A stretch of DNA of 64,000 nt from Tetramitus jugosus (taxonomy: Eukaryota > Heterolobosea > Eutetramitea > Acrasida > Vahlkampfiidae): NCBI GenBank assembly GCA_937625935.1, contig OW569377.1, positions 395,823 to 459,822 of the forward strand, read 5' to 3'. This document shows, one piece after another, positions 31,401 to 41,811 of this stretch; position 1 is the stretch's first letter; each line of letters begins with the position of its first letter. The notes under the pieces are model-generated. The model worked only from the letters and a program-made list of their open reading frames with translations. It searched no databases and was not told where the DNA came from. A program made the position numbers and the translations under genes.

Positions 31401-33510
31401 AACTGTGATTCAGGACCAAGTTGAGGCTTCTCCAACAACTCCACAGGACTATGATGGATTGAGAGATAGCAGTAGTGCCCATCAGAAGTTATATGTGTCG
31501 GATGAAGACTATTGCACTGAGAAGTCAGCATTTTATGACCATTTTGTTGATCTCGCGCAACTCAGTATTGAGTATGCCTACTATTCAATTGCAGCCAAAT
31601 GCTACGACATCACAAATAATTCCTGGGCACTGTTCAAATTGTTTTCCATGTATGCAAAAGAGTTGGCTGTTATTCCTCTGAGTAGACTGGCTATGAGATG
31701 CAAGAACTCTCCTGATCTGTACACTATTTACATGGCATGCCGTGTTGTGCTTGCTGATGCATACAACGAGTCTGAGGAGGATCACATTTTTAATTTATTT
31801 AATGGAACATTCGGTAAGAAGAGACTCAGCCTAGAGTTGCATACACTAGAGAGTATTGAATGGAGGAAGCAAAAGGAATCTGTTTCCAACAAACGATCAT
31901 ACGATTTGGGAACAAGCTTCAAGGCAGTTATGAAGATTAAGGAAGAAAAGAAGGTATCAAACGATCCTACTGGCTTGGCCATTTCTAATCTAGCTATTGA
32001 TCATAATATCATTGAGCCATTGTCCATGAACAACTTTAGTCAATGGATGGGATACAACACCACCGAAACAAAGAAGTTGGATCAAGATTGGGACCGAGTT
32101 GACTTTACTCTATCCGATTTTGGTTCTGGTGCTCGACCTAGATCTACTAGTTCAGCCAAATCTACACCAACCAAGATTCCATCTCTGCCTTCGTTGCCTT
32201 CCATGTCCTCCTTGGATCTACCAACATCTGGTGTGCCTTCTCGAGTCGAAGATGGAATGGAGACAGACAGAGATGCCGATGGTGAAGATGTTGCTAGCGA
32301 GGCAACACCTACTAACAAAGACAGAGATGAAGATGGATTCGCTGAGCAACCAGATTTGGATAAGATCCGTAAACAGTATATGGGTGGATCCAGCAGTGAC
32401 CAGAGTAGTGATGAAGATGGTGACGGTGACACCTATCGCAAGAAACGGAAGCTGTTCAGAAAACTTAAGATTAAGGACAAGTCGGAGGCTTCTACACCTG
32501 CAAAGGTTGATTTCTCTGCTTTCAAACTCAGTGGACCAGGAAATCTTGGTGTTGGTGGTCCCTCCGCTGCTTCAGCAATAGGCGGACCAGCTGCCACTAA
32601 CCCAAGAGCCTCGCTGAGAAGAGCAAGAGGCAGAACCACGACAGTCGTGGCTGATGTATCCCCTGTCTTGGGCTCTCAAGTGTCCGAGGAGAATACTGAG
32701 AGTAATGAGAGTGCGACTGCAACTGATACACAAAGCGATGCCACTCCAACTCCACAACCTCAGGTATCTCAACCTACACCATCAGCTCCAGTTCCTAAAA
32801 AGGTTTCCATACCTGCTGTTAACACTTTGGTCAACCCTGCTGAATCATTGAAGAAGGGTATGGCACTCATGGAAGCTGCTAACTATCGTGAAGCCAAGCA
32901 GTGTGTCAATGACGCAATCGTCGCCATGATCAACGACAACTCTGAAGTATTGAAGAAGACAAATCTTTTGTTGTGCGTGAGATACAAGTTGCTGATAATG
33001 ATGCTTGCGAACAATCAACGCATCGAGGGAAAGGGTGAGCCAACAATGGTGCAAGATTTGGCTCGTAACTCGTTCTTGCTATCTCAAATCAAACTCGTTG
33101 CCAAGCATCAAGTCATTTGTCGAAATATGTCCTGCAAGAGAAACTTGCAAGCACAAAACTTTGGCATTGCAGCTCGCTCCATTCGATTGCTATTGCCTGT
33201 CACTCCACCACAGCACTTGCCTGAGATGCAACAACGATTGAAACAATGTGAAGCTCAAAACTTGAGAAACGAGAACAAGGAGCTCGAGGAAGCTGTGACA
33301 AGAGCAGAACAGGACATTTCAAGCGAAACTGATCAAGAATATCTTCCAATCAGATTCTGTTGGCGAACATTTGAGCTCGTTAAGCCAGCACAACCACTTT
33401 GTGCATGTCCATATTGTGACGCCACATTCCTGCCTGTGGAAGGATTCGAAGAAGGTCACACGTGCTCCTACTGCTACTATGGCACACTGGAGTCTCGCAT
33501 GCCAAACTAA
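28443..33510 (+). CDS. TSET complex TTRAY-like coat subunit (alpha-COP-like)
   Basis: Five exons: 28443-28491, 28620-28694, 28782-29475, 29573-29739 and 29840-33510 (introns of 128, 87, 97 and 100 nt, all GT-AG). Together they give 1551 aa in one frame. The N-terminus is a WD40 propeller (VKAASFHPIQNKIAIGF near residue 20; ASGSIDGNVRIWD near 155). A second beta-rich region follows, then an alpha-solenoid, an acidic Ser/Pro linker (about 1075-1270), and a C-terminal domain with CPYCDATF and CSYCYYG Cys pairs. Propeller-propeller-solenoid is the alpha/beta'-COP plan. The first propeller resembles the TWD40/TTRAY subunits of the TSET membrane-trafficking coat more than alpha-COP. Alpha-COP itself is the main alternative. 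Confidence 0.6.
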
Positions 33511-33563
33511 AGTTATCATCATCAGCACTCAACTATCATTTAAATATAAATATATACATTTAC

Positions 33564-33652
33564 CTTAATTATAATCATCAACAACTCTCTCGTTCCCAAA
33601 CAAGCCACACATCCATCATCCAGATGAGAGGTTGTTGATGATTATAATTAAG
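33564..33652. repeat. Intergenic 22-bp inverted repeat
   Basis: 33564-33585 and 33631-33652 are exact reverse complements (CTTAATTATAATCATCAACA and two more bases), with 45 bases between. Four further bases pair inside after one mismatch. It sits in the spacer between two co-oriented genes, 54 bp after the stop of the first. It could fold in the 3' UTR as a long hairpin, act as a transcript-end structure, or be a small foldback element. Confidence 0.75.
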
Positions 33653-33750
33653 TATCGTGTCGCGGTTATCTCTGCATTTCTAATTGCGACGATCGAAATC
33701 CAAAATCAAAGCAAAAACCAACAACAAAAAAAAATTCGCGAATCAGAGAT

Positions 33751-34968
33751 ATGACATCAACCACTACCACTACGACACCAACTGAATCATCAACATCTAT
33801 GATTCCACATCTCGAGACTGTGTTTGACTTGAGCCACGGTGATGAAATTGTCTGTCAACAAATTGAACAAACTCTTGTTCGAGACTTGACATTTTTATTA
33901 TTATCATCACATGAGAATGAAAATGATGAGAATGATAGCAAGAATAGAGTTCATGTAGCTCCACTATCTGGTGGAAACACAAACAAACTGTACAAGATTG
34001 ATATCACTATTGAAATGGATGAAAAAAGAAGTGAAAAAAGAGGTGAAAAAAGAAGCATATTGTGTCGAGTGAATGGCATTGGAACAGAATTCTTGTTGGA
34101 CAGACAACAAGAGATGCATTACATGAGACAATTGTCATTGTTTGAGAAGGGACCAAACGTACTCTGCACGTTCAACAATGGATTTTTTTATGATTTCATT
34201 CCTGGTCGATGTTTGCAACCGAATGAACTGTTGGGTAGCAATGTTCATGTGGCAAAACATTTGGCTCATTTTCATAAAGTGACTGTAGAGAGTCAGAATC
34301 AAGAGAGTGAGAGTGAAAAGCATAGGGAACCCATTTGTTTTGCAACAATTCGCAAGTGGCTTGCCGATTGTATGCAATTCAAGTGGAATGAATCCGAGTT
34401 GGAGAAAAAGGAAAAGTTGAACTTGGATTTGGATCAAATGAAGCAGTATGTGGATCAATTGGAACAATTTGCACAAAATTATGGATTGGATGTCGTGTTT
34501 TGTCACAATGATCTCCTGGCGTACAATATTTTGAAGAATGAACAAGTGGACAAGTATTACTTTATTGATTACGAGTATTGTGGATATAATTATAGAGCGT
34601 TTGATATTGGAAATCATTTTTGTGAGTATTGTGGATTCACGGTCGATCCGTCCAAGTATCCTTCTGTTGAGGCACAAAGACAGTTCATTAAGGCGTATTT
34701 GCAAGCCGCAAAAACAGAAGAGGGAAAGGAAGAGGAGGAACAGAGTGATGCAGTTGTTGTATCCGATGAGGAGATTGAAGCATTGAGAGTACAATGCAAT
34801 CTGTTCTCTCTGGTGGCTCATTTGTTCTGGTCCACATGGGGCGTTTGGCAATCAAAGCACTCCAACATTGATTTTGATTACTTGAATTACGCAGGTGAAA
34901 AGTACGCATGGTTCAATCAAGTAAGAGAACAGTACATGCAAGAGTTTGTAAAGTTTTACGAAAAATAA
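33751..34968 (+). CDS. Ethanolamine/choline kinase
   Basis: A 405-aa protein from ATG 33751. The kinase-like fold shows APLSGGNTNKLYKI (ATP-binding region), the phosphotransferase motif HNDLLAYN with His252, Asp254 and Asn259, then FIDYEYCGYNYRAFDIGNHFCEY with the metal-binding Asp273. Family length and motifs fit the enzyme that phosphorylates ethanolamine or choline in the Kennedy pathway of phospholipid synthesis. Substrate preference cannot be told from the sequence. Ser/Glu-rich inserts at about 55-70 and 325-350 are low complexity. Confidence 0.88.
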   Translation: MTSTTTTTTPTESSTSMIPHLETVFDLSHGDEIVCQQIEQTLVRDLTFLLLSSHENENDENDSKNRVHVAPLSGGNTNKLYKIDITIEMDEKRSEKRGEKRSILCRVNGIGTEFLLDRQQEMHYMRQLSLFEKGPNVLCTFNNGFFYDFIPGRCLQPNELLGSNVHVAKHLAHFHKVTVESQNQESESEKHREPICFATIRKWLADCMQFKWNESELEKKEKLNLDLDQMKQYVDQLEQFAQNYGLDVVFCHNDLLAYNILKNEQVDKYYFIDYEYCGYNYRAFDIGNHFCEYCGFTVDPSKYPSVEAQRQFIKAYLQAAKTEEGKEEEEQSDAVVVSDEEIEALRVQCNLFSLVAHLFWSTWGVWQSKHSNIDFDYLNYAGEKYAWFNQVREQYMQEFVKFYEK

Positions 34969-34977
34969 ACTCGTTTC

Positions 34978-37900
34978 TTATTCTTCATCGTCAGCAAGCA
35001 TCATTCTCACACTGGAATCAGCATGAACGCAATCAATTGTTTTTGGATCGACCACATGTTCCTCGTTTGTATAGATTTTGTACATGGGTTTGCGCATCAT
35101 TGCTGCAATGTCACCCAACAAAGAAAGCCACTCTTGGGTCATGAACATCAACTTGTTGTTCTTGCTGACCAACTCCTGGATCGGAGAAGCATCTGCTACT
35201 TGATCCTCTGATGTCAGTACCACAGAACCGAACATTACAAGTTTGACGTATTCGTAGACTCGCTCTGCCACAGAAGTATAGCTCTTTTTGCTCTGTGCTA
35301 GCAGCACAGTTTGAACAACAGCACAAGGATTGAGTGCGATTTGATTTTCATCGGTCAAGCGCGTGAACCATTCGGGTAATGGATGATCTGGATGACACGT
35401 CCATATTTTCGTGACGAGTGTGCGGAATGCTTCCTCTTCAACTTTGATCTCTTGATATTCGTTGCCATCATCAAAGAGCATTTTCAGGCTGAATGATTGT
35501 ACTTGAGCTTGAATGAACTCTTGATTCTCATGGTTAAAGTGGAATAACAATGGAACAATACTATCACCAGGCAGTGAAAAGCCCTCCACAGTTCCATCAT
35601 TGTAGTTGACGGAGATGATGGAAGGATTAGAATTATCGAGAGTTAAATTACCATAGCTACGGGTTGGACCAAAGGACGCATTGGCATGCTTGGACTTTGC
35701 CATTTGTTGCTGGGACACACGTTCTCCTAGTTTGGTAAATACATCCTTATTTTTCACTGTCCACTCAGTAACACTGCTAAGTTTGTGTTTAAACGCTGGT
35801 TGCGAAGGTCTAATAACTGCATCACTAGCTTCATTTGCCAGACAAACATACATTCCATTTGATCGATCAAAATCTTGGAGAGTCAAATTGAAAAATGAAT
35901 AGCAACAACCACTCTGAATAAAGTCCCATCCAATAATTCTCGTTTCGCTTTCACGAAGTCGGATTAACAGTATTCTATCATCTGTTGATCCATCAGTTAC
36001 ATATATTTCCTTCACTGTGAATGTAAAGTTGTTCTTTTTTGATGTGTACGACTTTGGCGGTGCTGTCGAGAGAACTACACCTACAAAGTCAAACTGGTGA
36101 TTCATATCTGTGTTTGATAGCTCCGTGATAGATAGTGGGATTCGTTGATAGACATTCAATTTAACTTTCTCTTCATCGCTCATATCTCGTGCTCTCTTGA
36201 TAACACGCCAACACGTCGAACGCGAGGCAGATAATGAAAGATGAATATCCTGACCGCCAGAATAATTGTTCACTTGAAGGTTGTAAATTCGTACTTGGTT
36301 GCCTTCTTCGAATACTTCCATTGCTTCATCCCCTGCGTCATATATTCTAAATATACATTCATTTTGATAAGAATCAATCCGACCATCTTTTTGTCGGTGA
36401 GGGCAACAATCTCTGATCTTGATGTCTAGCGTTCGGGTGACCTCTCTTTGTACTTCGTCCATCTCGCTTTTAATTCGGTCCTCAAGTTCAAGCATCTCTC
36501 TGGCTTGTTGATTGTCAGCGTAGCTCTGATATGCTCTTTGTTGATCAAGAGTTAGCAATGAAAATTCGGCATTTGGATCACCATGCTTTTGCAGGGCTTT
36601 ATACAAGGAATATCCATCAGTTAATGTTTTCAAAGTAGCTCTCGACACAGGTTTCCATCTTTGTCTCTCCTCTCGCTTCTCTTGCTCCATTTCCTTTATA
36701 ACATCTTGAGCAATTTTTTCTCGACTAATACTCTCTCGCTCTTCTACTAGTCTAGATGCTTCTATTTCTGCTCTGTCAGAGCGAATAATGTTCGGCAAGT
36801 TTTGAGCTTTCCTCTTTTCCATGTGAAGCACAGGAAATCTCTTCTGTACGACGATATCGAGACAAGGAATACCACCTCCCTCTTTATGAATAGACTTGAT
36901 GTTCACCCTAAAGTTCTCTTGACATTGGAATCCCAAAGGTGCGTCCCATCTTGCCTTCCTAACACCATTAATGTGCAATAGTAAGTACATGGAAGATGTA
37001 ATCTCTAAGGGTGGTACACCATTATCTGCTCCGACTATTTGAGTACCACATAGGCGAAGTTTTTGACCTTCAACCAGCTTTCCAAAATTTCTGAGTCTCA
37101 ATAGGGGATCATCAAGCTTGGCTAATATGCTGTACCAGCCATCTGTAAGTTCAATCATGTAATCATCCAAGTCTGAATTCGTGCGCATTGACATTGGTGG
37201 GGAGAGTGATGCGACACAGAGAACCATATATGGCTGAGGTGTCGCATCCTTTTCAGTAATTTTTGCAATTGAAGATCGCTTACCAGTACAGTACTCACGA
37301 TCATATCTAAAGATAAGCTGTGATAGTGTCTGCTCTGGTGTCAGAAATTTCGAAGCACACTTGGTTGAAAATCGACGTTCATATGAAGCCAACTTCCATA
37401 CTATCCATCTAAAGTGATTTTGGACCCACAGATTTGTCACTATGTGCTCCGCAGCTCCCAAATGCAATAACAAGAGTCTAAATGTCTTAAATCCAATGGA
37501 TGCACTAGTGTTAGTTGGGAAAGAACTTGACCCTGAATCATGGTCACATTTGAAGTTCTTATTGTTTTGAGCCTCTTCAATAAGACTTAAAAAGTTCGAG
37601 GACACAGAGAACGATGCATCAAACCGAAAATCTTGAGCAGATTGGCTCGTCATGTAAAGAATCTTTTGGTTGACTTGAGTCAGTGCGAGAGAATACAGAG
37701 ATTTGGCATCTTGAGCGCTTGCAAGATTAGATAATCTTATCTTATTGGCTCGACCTGGCTTCTTAACATTAAGCCAACTTGGTGCTGTAATTTTTAGTGA
37801 GGATGGCTTGACCGGAGCAGGAGCTGGTGTTCGACCTAGATTAACTCTTGGCGCTCCAGGCGTCAAGGGTGGTGTCACAGGTGTGGCAACCTTGAAAGGT

Positions 37901-40152
37901 GTGACAAACTTGTTTCTCTTGTGTGTCAATGCACTCTTATTGGGAGTCACAAATTCAGGTGATTTCTTCCCTGGTGTTTGCTGAGAAGGGCTCGATACAT
38001 CAGATCGGACCGGTGTGTTGGCAGAGGGAGTAACTCTACGTGGTCGTGCACCAAGGATAGATTTAGTTACTGGAGTACCCACCTTCCGAGTTTGAGAAGA
38101 TGATATCACTTGTTGTTGTGTGCCTGATGCATTACATGGGAGTTCCTTGTTTGGGGATGATCCTGTCACCATCAACGATTGTTGTTTCTCAACCGTCTCT
38201 TTCTTTCCAGTACCACTGTCGGATTCATCCTTTTTCGGGGCCAATCTCCTCTCTGCAGCCTTCAGTTTTTCAGCAGAAAAGTCCAGCTTCTTCCCACGTC
38301 CCGAGGAAAACAGACTTCCAATGTCAGTCACTGGTGGTCTACTCTCAGGTCCTCTTGTCTGAATAGAGGATGCATCGTCATTGATCGTTGATAATCTCGT
38401 CTCTGTCTCTTGTTGCTCTTCAACTGTCTGCTCTCGACTACTGGAGGCAGGAGATTCACTATCCTTACTTGTTACCTTCGATATCTCCTCAGATTTTTTT
38501 TTCTTACTCAACAAGCTCTCTGCCTTGTTCAACTTTTCTGAGGAAAGTGCAATTGACTTTCCCCTCGCTGAAGCGAATAAAGAAAAACCACCTCCTTTGC
38601 TTGGTTTCTCTGTCTCCAGTGACATCAATGATTGGTCCTTCTCTAATTCACTCTTCCCATTTGTTACATCAGATACATCATCAGAGTTATTCTTTTTCTT
38701 ACTCAACAAGCTTTCAGCTTTGTTCAATTTTTCTGAAGAAAGTGCAATTGACTTTCCCCTGGCTGAGGCAAACAAAGAAAAACCACTTCCGCTTCTTGGT
38801 TTCTCTGTCTCCAATTCCGGCAATAGATGTGCCTGCTCTACGTCACTATTCGTATTTGGTACCTTCGATATCTCCTCAGATTTCTTTTTCTTACTCAACA
38901 AGCTCTCTGCCTTGTTCAACTTTTCTGAGGAAAGTGCAATTGACTTTCCCCTCGCTGAAGCAAATAAAGAAAAACCACTTCCATTGCTTGGTTTCTCTGT
39001 CTCCAGTGGCATCAATGATTGTGCCTTCTGTAACGTCTCACTAGAAAAAGATAACGACCTCCCAGTAGCAGAACGAAACAGGGACGAAATATCATCGCTA
39101 TCAGCGCCAATCGAGGATATGATAATCTCTTGTGGTTGTTGTACATGGGTATCGTATTGATCGTTATGGTCATTAAGGTCAGTTTCGAACTCGCCCAGCT
39201 TGTTTCTCTTGCTCATGTGTACAGGAGATGAATCTTCATTTTCGTGTTCTACCCTTGTTCTTTTTCTGTTCTTTGAGCTACTACTTGCGGCATTGGTATT
39301 ACTCTCCACTTCTGTCTCCATACGAATCACTTCCATCGCATTGTTGTATCTATTCACTTCGCTATGTACACTAAGACTCTCTTCACTATCAACATTAGAT
39401 TTCGCACCTGGGATGTTCCCCTCTTGAGATGTTTGTTGTTGACTAAATTGACTCATCATATCTAACAAGTCAGATAATGCTCCACCTCCACCATTCTGTG
39501 TTGAAGTCTGACTACTGCTGGTGCTGCATTGTGATAGAGGTTGTTGAACATTACTGATTGTTGGTTGATCACTATGATTATTATTACTCTCATCAGTAGT
39601 TGTTTGTCTGCTATGAGTGAAATTGGTACTCTTGTTGGCCTTATTCTTTGTTAACAAACTCTGAGCTTGATTCAACTTTTCCGAAGACAATGTGATCGTT
39701 TTTCCCCGAGCAGATGTAAACAAAGAAAATCCACCAATACTACCACCACCATTAGTGAGGTTTTTATCTGTATCGAATGTGTCCAATGATTGTATCGTCA
39801 ATGGGGCATCATCTGCCTTCTTCGAAATTGTGATACAAACTTTTGATTGTTTAACAGGCGGATCAACAACAACAATTTGTTCGTTGTTATTATTATCATC
39901 TGTGTCATCAATGACTCTATCATCATCATCACTAATTTCTTCATTGTTGTTATCAGTATTATGGATCACTAGTGGTTCAATGACATTTAACACTGGTTGA
40001 CTCGGTGGTTCCTCCATAACAATGTCATCATCATCGCTCGATTCGTCATCCTCCAACAAAATGACAATATTTTTGGATTGTTCCGAGGTAGTGTATTGAA
40101 TTGGTTGCTGCTCTGTATCATCAATGTCTATAATGATTGGATCGTTGCGCAT
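34978..40152 (-). CDS. BRCA2: BRCA2 homologue with six BRC repeats
   Basis: A 1724-aa protein. ATG 40150-40152 is used because the frame above starts at GTG. Six BRC repeats of F-x-x-A/G-x-GK type lie near residues 142, 357, 397, 462, 526 and 614. Three of them share the identical core FSLFASARGKSIALSSEKL. The helical domain (about 820-920) and the OB folds follow, with DGWYSILAKLDDPLLRLRNF near 1005 and KARWDAPLGFQ near 1070. A long charged helical segment (about 1108-1240) fits the tower insertion. The protein loads RAD51 onto single-stranded DNA in homologous recombination. The 3' end lies 9 bp past the end of the convergent kinase gene. Confidence 0.93.
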   Translation of the reverse strand: MRNDPIIIDIDDTEQQPIQYTTSEQSKNIVILLEDDESSDDDDIVMEEPPSQPVLNVIEPLVIHNTDNNNEEISDDDDRVIDDTDDNNNNEQIVVVDPPVKQSKVCITISKKADDAPLTIQSLDTFDTDKNLTNGGGSIGGFSLFTSARGKTITLSSEKLNQAQSLLTKNKANKSTNFTHSRQTTTDESNNNHSDQPTISNVQQPLSQCSTSSSQTSTQNGGGGALSDLLDMMSQFSQQQTSQEGNIPGAKSNVDSEESLSVHSEVNRYNNAMEVIRMETEVESNTNAASSSSKNRKRTRVEHENEDSSPVHMSKRNKLGEFETDLNDHNDQYDTHVQQPQEIIISSIGADSDDISSLFRSATGRSLSFSSETLQKAQSLMPLETEKPSNGSGFSLFASARGKSIALSSEKLNKAESLLSKKKKSEEISKVPNTNSDVEQAHLLPELETEKPRSGSGFSLFASARGKSIALSSEKLNKAESLLSKKKNNSDDVSDVTNGKSELEKDQSLMSLETEKPSKGGGFSLFASARGKSIALSSEKLNKAESLLSKKKKSEEISKVTSKDSESPASSSREQTVEEQQETETRLSTINDDASSIQTRGPESRPPVTDIGSLFSSGRGKKLDFSAEKLKAAERRLAPKKDESDSGTGKKETVEKQQSLMVTGSSPNKELPCNASGTQQQVISSSQTRKVGTPVTKSILGARPRRVTPSANTPVRSDVSSPSQQTPGKKSPEFVTPNKSALTHKRNKFVTPFKVATPVTPPLTPGAPRVNLGRTPAPAPVKPSSLKITAPSWLNVKKPGRANKIRLSNLASAQDAKSLYSLALTQVNQKILYMTSQSAQDFRFDASFSVSSNFLSLIEEAQNNKNFKCDHDSGSSSFPTNTSASIGFKTFRLLLLHLGAAEHIVTNLWVQNHFRWIVWKLASYERRFSTKCASKFLTPEQTLSQLIFRYDREYCTGKRSSIAKITEKDATPQPYMVLCVASLSPPMSMRTNSDLDDYMIELTDGWYSILAKLDDPLLRLRNFGKLVEGQKLRLCGTQIVGADNGVPPLEITSSMYLLLHINGVRKARWDAPLGFQCQENFRVNIKSIHKEGGGIPCLDIVVQKRFPVLHMEKRKAQNLPNIIRSDRAEIEASRLVEERESISREKIAQDVIKEMEQEKREERQRWKPVSRATLKTLTDGYSLYKALQKHGDPNAEFSLLTLDQQRAYQSYADNQQAREMLELEDRIKSEMDEVQREVTRTLDIKIRDCCPHRQKDGRIDSYQNECIFRIYDAGDEAMEVFEEGNQVRIYNLQVNNYSGGQDIHLSLSASRSTCWRVIKRARDMSDEEKVKLNVYQRIPLSITELSNTDMNHQFDFVGVVLSTAPPKSYTSKKNNFTFTVKEIYVTDGSTDDRILLIRLRESETRIIGWDFIQSGCCYSFFNLTLQDFDRSNGMYVCLANEASDAVIRPSQPAFKHKLSSVTEWTVKNKDVFTKLGERVSQQQMAKSKHANASFGPTRSYGNLTLDNSNPSIISVNYNDGTVEGFSLPGDSIVPLLFHFNHENQEFIQAQVQSFSLKMLFDDGNEYQEIKVEEEAFRTLVTKIWTCHPDHPLPEWFTRLTDENQIALNPCAVVQTVLLAQSKKSYTSVAERVYEYVKLVMFGSVVLTSEDQVADASPIQELVSKNNKLMFMTQEWLSLLGDIAAMMRKPMYKIYTNEEHVVDPKTIDCVHADSSVRMMLADDEE
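38480..39004. repeat. Tandem DNA duplication encoding three BRC repeats
   Basis: Three units of about 190-195 bp inside the BRCA2 gene. The units near 38480-38620 and 38867-39004 are almost identical in DNA. The middle one (38675-38815) encodes the same core protein with several synonymous differences. The outer pair being closer than either is to its neighbour points to recent gene conversion or a two-step duplication. Confidence 0.8.
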
Positions 40153-40290
40153 GTTGTTTGTTGGTTTTTGTTGTTCGGGTTTCTCCTCAAAAATTCCACA
40201 AAAATTTAGAAAAAACTCGAACTTCACACGTGTCGGGAATTGTGAAGCAACTCAGTGCTGAACAAGAGATTAAGGTTTCGCAGTCGTCTT

Positions 40291-40425
40291 ATGCTCGGCA
40301 GTAGCTTCTCTCTTCCCATTCGTGCAATGCATGAACAAGCAGCACCAAAAAGAAAAAGAGTTGTAAATTATTCGTTTAACGGATTTATTATCTCCGACTC
40401 CGACAGCTCACAAACGCAGAACTGA
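40291..40425 (+). CDS. Short ORF upstream of BRCA2, possible microprotein
   Basis: A 44-codon frame from ATG 40291 to TGA 40423-40425, divergent from BRCA2 and ending 15 bp before the convergent membrane-protein gene. It contains a nuclear-localisation-like PKRKRVVNY and an acidic SDSDSSQTQN end. The balanced composition is coding-like, but it is too short to judge. It could equally be a first exon or chance. Confidence 0.25.
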   Translation: MLGSSFSLPIRAMHEQAAPKRKRVVNYSFNGFIISDSDSSQTQN

Positions 40426-40439
40426 GTTAGAACGATATT

Positions 40440-41474
40440 TTAGGTGATCAGCTTATCTGTGAGAGGCAGAGATTCATAAGAACTCCTTCTTCCTTTGTAA
40501 ATGCAAAATGCTGTAATAATCAAGCCTATGCCTACCAGTAGCGCACCAACAAGACCCAGAGCTATACATACTACTATCACAGTTGGGAGATTGCCATTCT
40601 TTTCCTGAGGACCAGATTTCTCTATGGTTAAGATTTGAGGAAGGTATGCATAGTAACCATTGTTTACTTTGCCAGGTAGCTCTACTCCCACATTTACGAT
40701 GTATTGACCATTGCTCGTAACATGCTTTGCTAAATCTACTGAAGTATCAGATACAGATACCTTCAAGGCACTTTTAGGAGCCATCAGTAAACCACATTCA
40801 CAACCCATATTATTCTCCTGAGGAGACAATTTCTCAATGTAGATTGTGTATTTAGGCTTGGTAATTGATAAGATCTTTTTGCACTTTGAAGTATCAATGG
40901 GATCACCATATTCGCAGTATTCAGGAGCCCTCCATGCCAAGTTGAGCTTTGAAGCTGATATGGATTTGGAATTCAAAAATGTCCCTTGGACGTTACTGGT
41001 ACCAGCAGTTCTGAATACAACCTGTACTGTTGCTTGGTCCATGCTTGAGTCCGTGAGTGCAACTCCGTAAAAGAATACTTTCTTATCGTTAGAGGTTGTT
41101 CTGCCAAATGAGAGTGTTCCTTGCCCAGCTTTACCCAAGGTGCTATATTGCTTGTTTTGAAAAGATTTCTCATCTGGGAACCATGAGTCACTGCCATCAT
41201 CACAACCGGCTGTTCCTGTTAGGCATGCAGACGAGTATGCAGTAATTTTGCCACCAGTGCAACTAGAGAACAATACTTCGAAAGCTTGAATTTCATTGGT
41301 ACGATACACTTGCAATCTGAAGAAGGAAATTGGTTTAGCTTTACTGAGAGTTAGGCGATATGGACGATCTGCAACTAATTGAGGTTCATATTTCTTCTGA
41401 GCACCATAAGAAACTACGGTGAGAGAGAGGAGAAGAACGAATGAGAGAAGACACAGAAGTGTTTGTCTTGACAT
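40440..41474 (-). CDS. Secreted/type I membrane protein, unknown family
   Basis: A 344-aa protein from ATG 41472-41474. It opens with a signal peptide (LLCLLSFVLLLSLTVVSYGA, cleavage near residue 25), then a Cys-containing extracellular domain with several conserved-looking Cys pairs. A single transmembrane helix follows near 303-330 (VIVVCIALGLVGALLVGIGL), with a short cytoplasmic tail (KGRRSSYESLPLTDKLIT) that has a YxxL-like sorting motif. I do not recognise the ectodomain. It is likely a surface or endosomal receptor-like protein. Confidence 0.7.
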   Translation of the reverse strand: MSRQTLLCLLSFVLLLSLTVVSYGAQKKYEPQLVADRPYRLTLSKAKPISFFRLQVYRTNEIQAFEVLFSSCTGGKITAYSSACLTGTAGCDDGSDSWFPDEKSFQNKQYSTLGKAGQGTLSFGRTTSNDKKVFFYGVALTDSSMDQATVQVVFRTAGTSNVQGTFLNSKSISASKLNLAWRAPEYCEYGDPIDTSKCKKILSITKPKYTIYIEKLSPQENNMGCECGLLMAPKSALKVSVSDTSVDLAKHVTSNGQYIVNVGVELPGKVNNGYYAYLPQILTIEKSGPQEKNGNLPTVIVVCIALGLVGALLVGIGLIITAFCIYKGRRSSYESLPLTDKLIT

Positions 41475-41786
41475 TATTGGTTGGTAGGTTTGTTTGTTGG
41501 ATGGTCTTGGAATTCAATATTGAATATTGAATAACTTTTAATTGCAGGGAAGGGAGGGGTGCAAGGTGTAGTTTCCAATACAGTGGTAGACAAGTCCACA
41601 GTCGAGTTTGCAAGGGGGCAGCTTTTTGAAACATAAAAGAGAGTTGGTGGGGAGTAATGCAAGTTGTCAACTTCAAGTGCAGCGCTCCAGATTTGAGACC
41701 AACCGGAATTTTTGGCACTTTCGACAGCGTTTTCGGGAAAATGGGAGTGACCCCCTTCCCTGCATGCATGTGAATGATATATTGGC
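41475..41786. other. Spacer between membrane-protein gene and the Fanzor element
   Basis: About 310 bp carrying the leader of the minus-strand membrane-protein gene. Nothing else is recognised. Its last bases form the flank next to the TTAA at which the Fanzor element is inserted, so they are the candidate guide/target flank for that element. Confidence 0.5.
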
Positions 41787-41803
41787 TTAAGGTGGCGGTC
41801 TAC
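41787..41803 (+). repeat. Left terminal inverted repeat with TTAA
   Basis: TTAA at 41787-41790 plus 13 bp to 41803. The 17 bp are perfectly reverse complementary to 45851-45867. This end is next to the 3' end of the Fanzor gene. Confidence 0.88.
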
Positions 41804-41811
41804 TGTCGATC

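Noticed and set aside
34135-34851. 238-codon frame antisense to the ethanolamine/choline kinase
   Set aside because: Leu/Ile-rich shadow of a conserved kinase gene.
38381-39160. 259-codon repetitive frame antisense to the BRC repeats
   Set aside because: Its repetition mirrors the BRC units on the coding strand.
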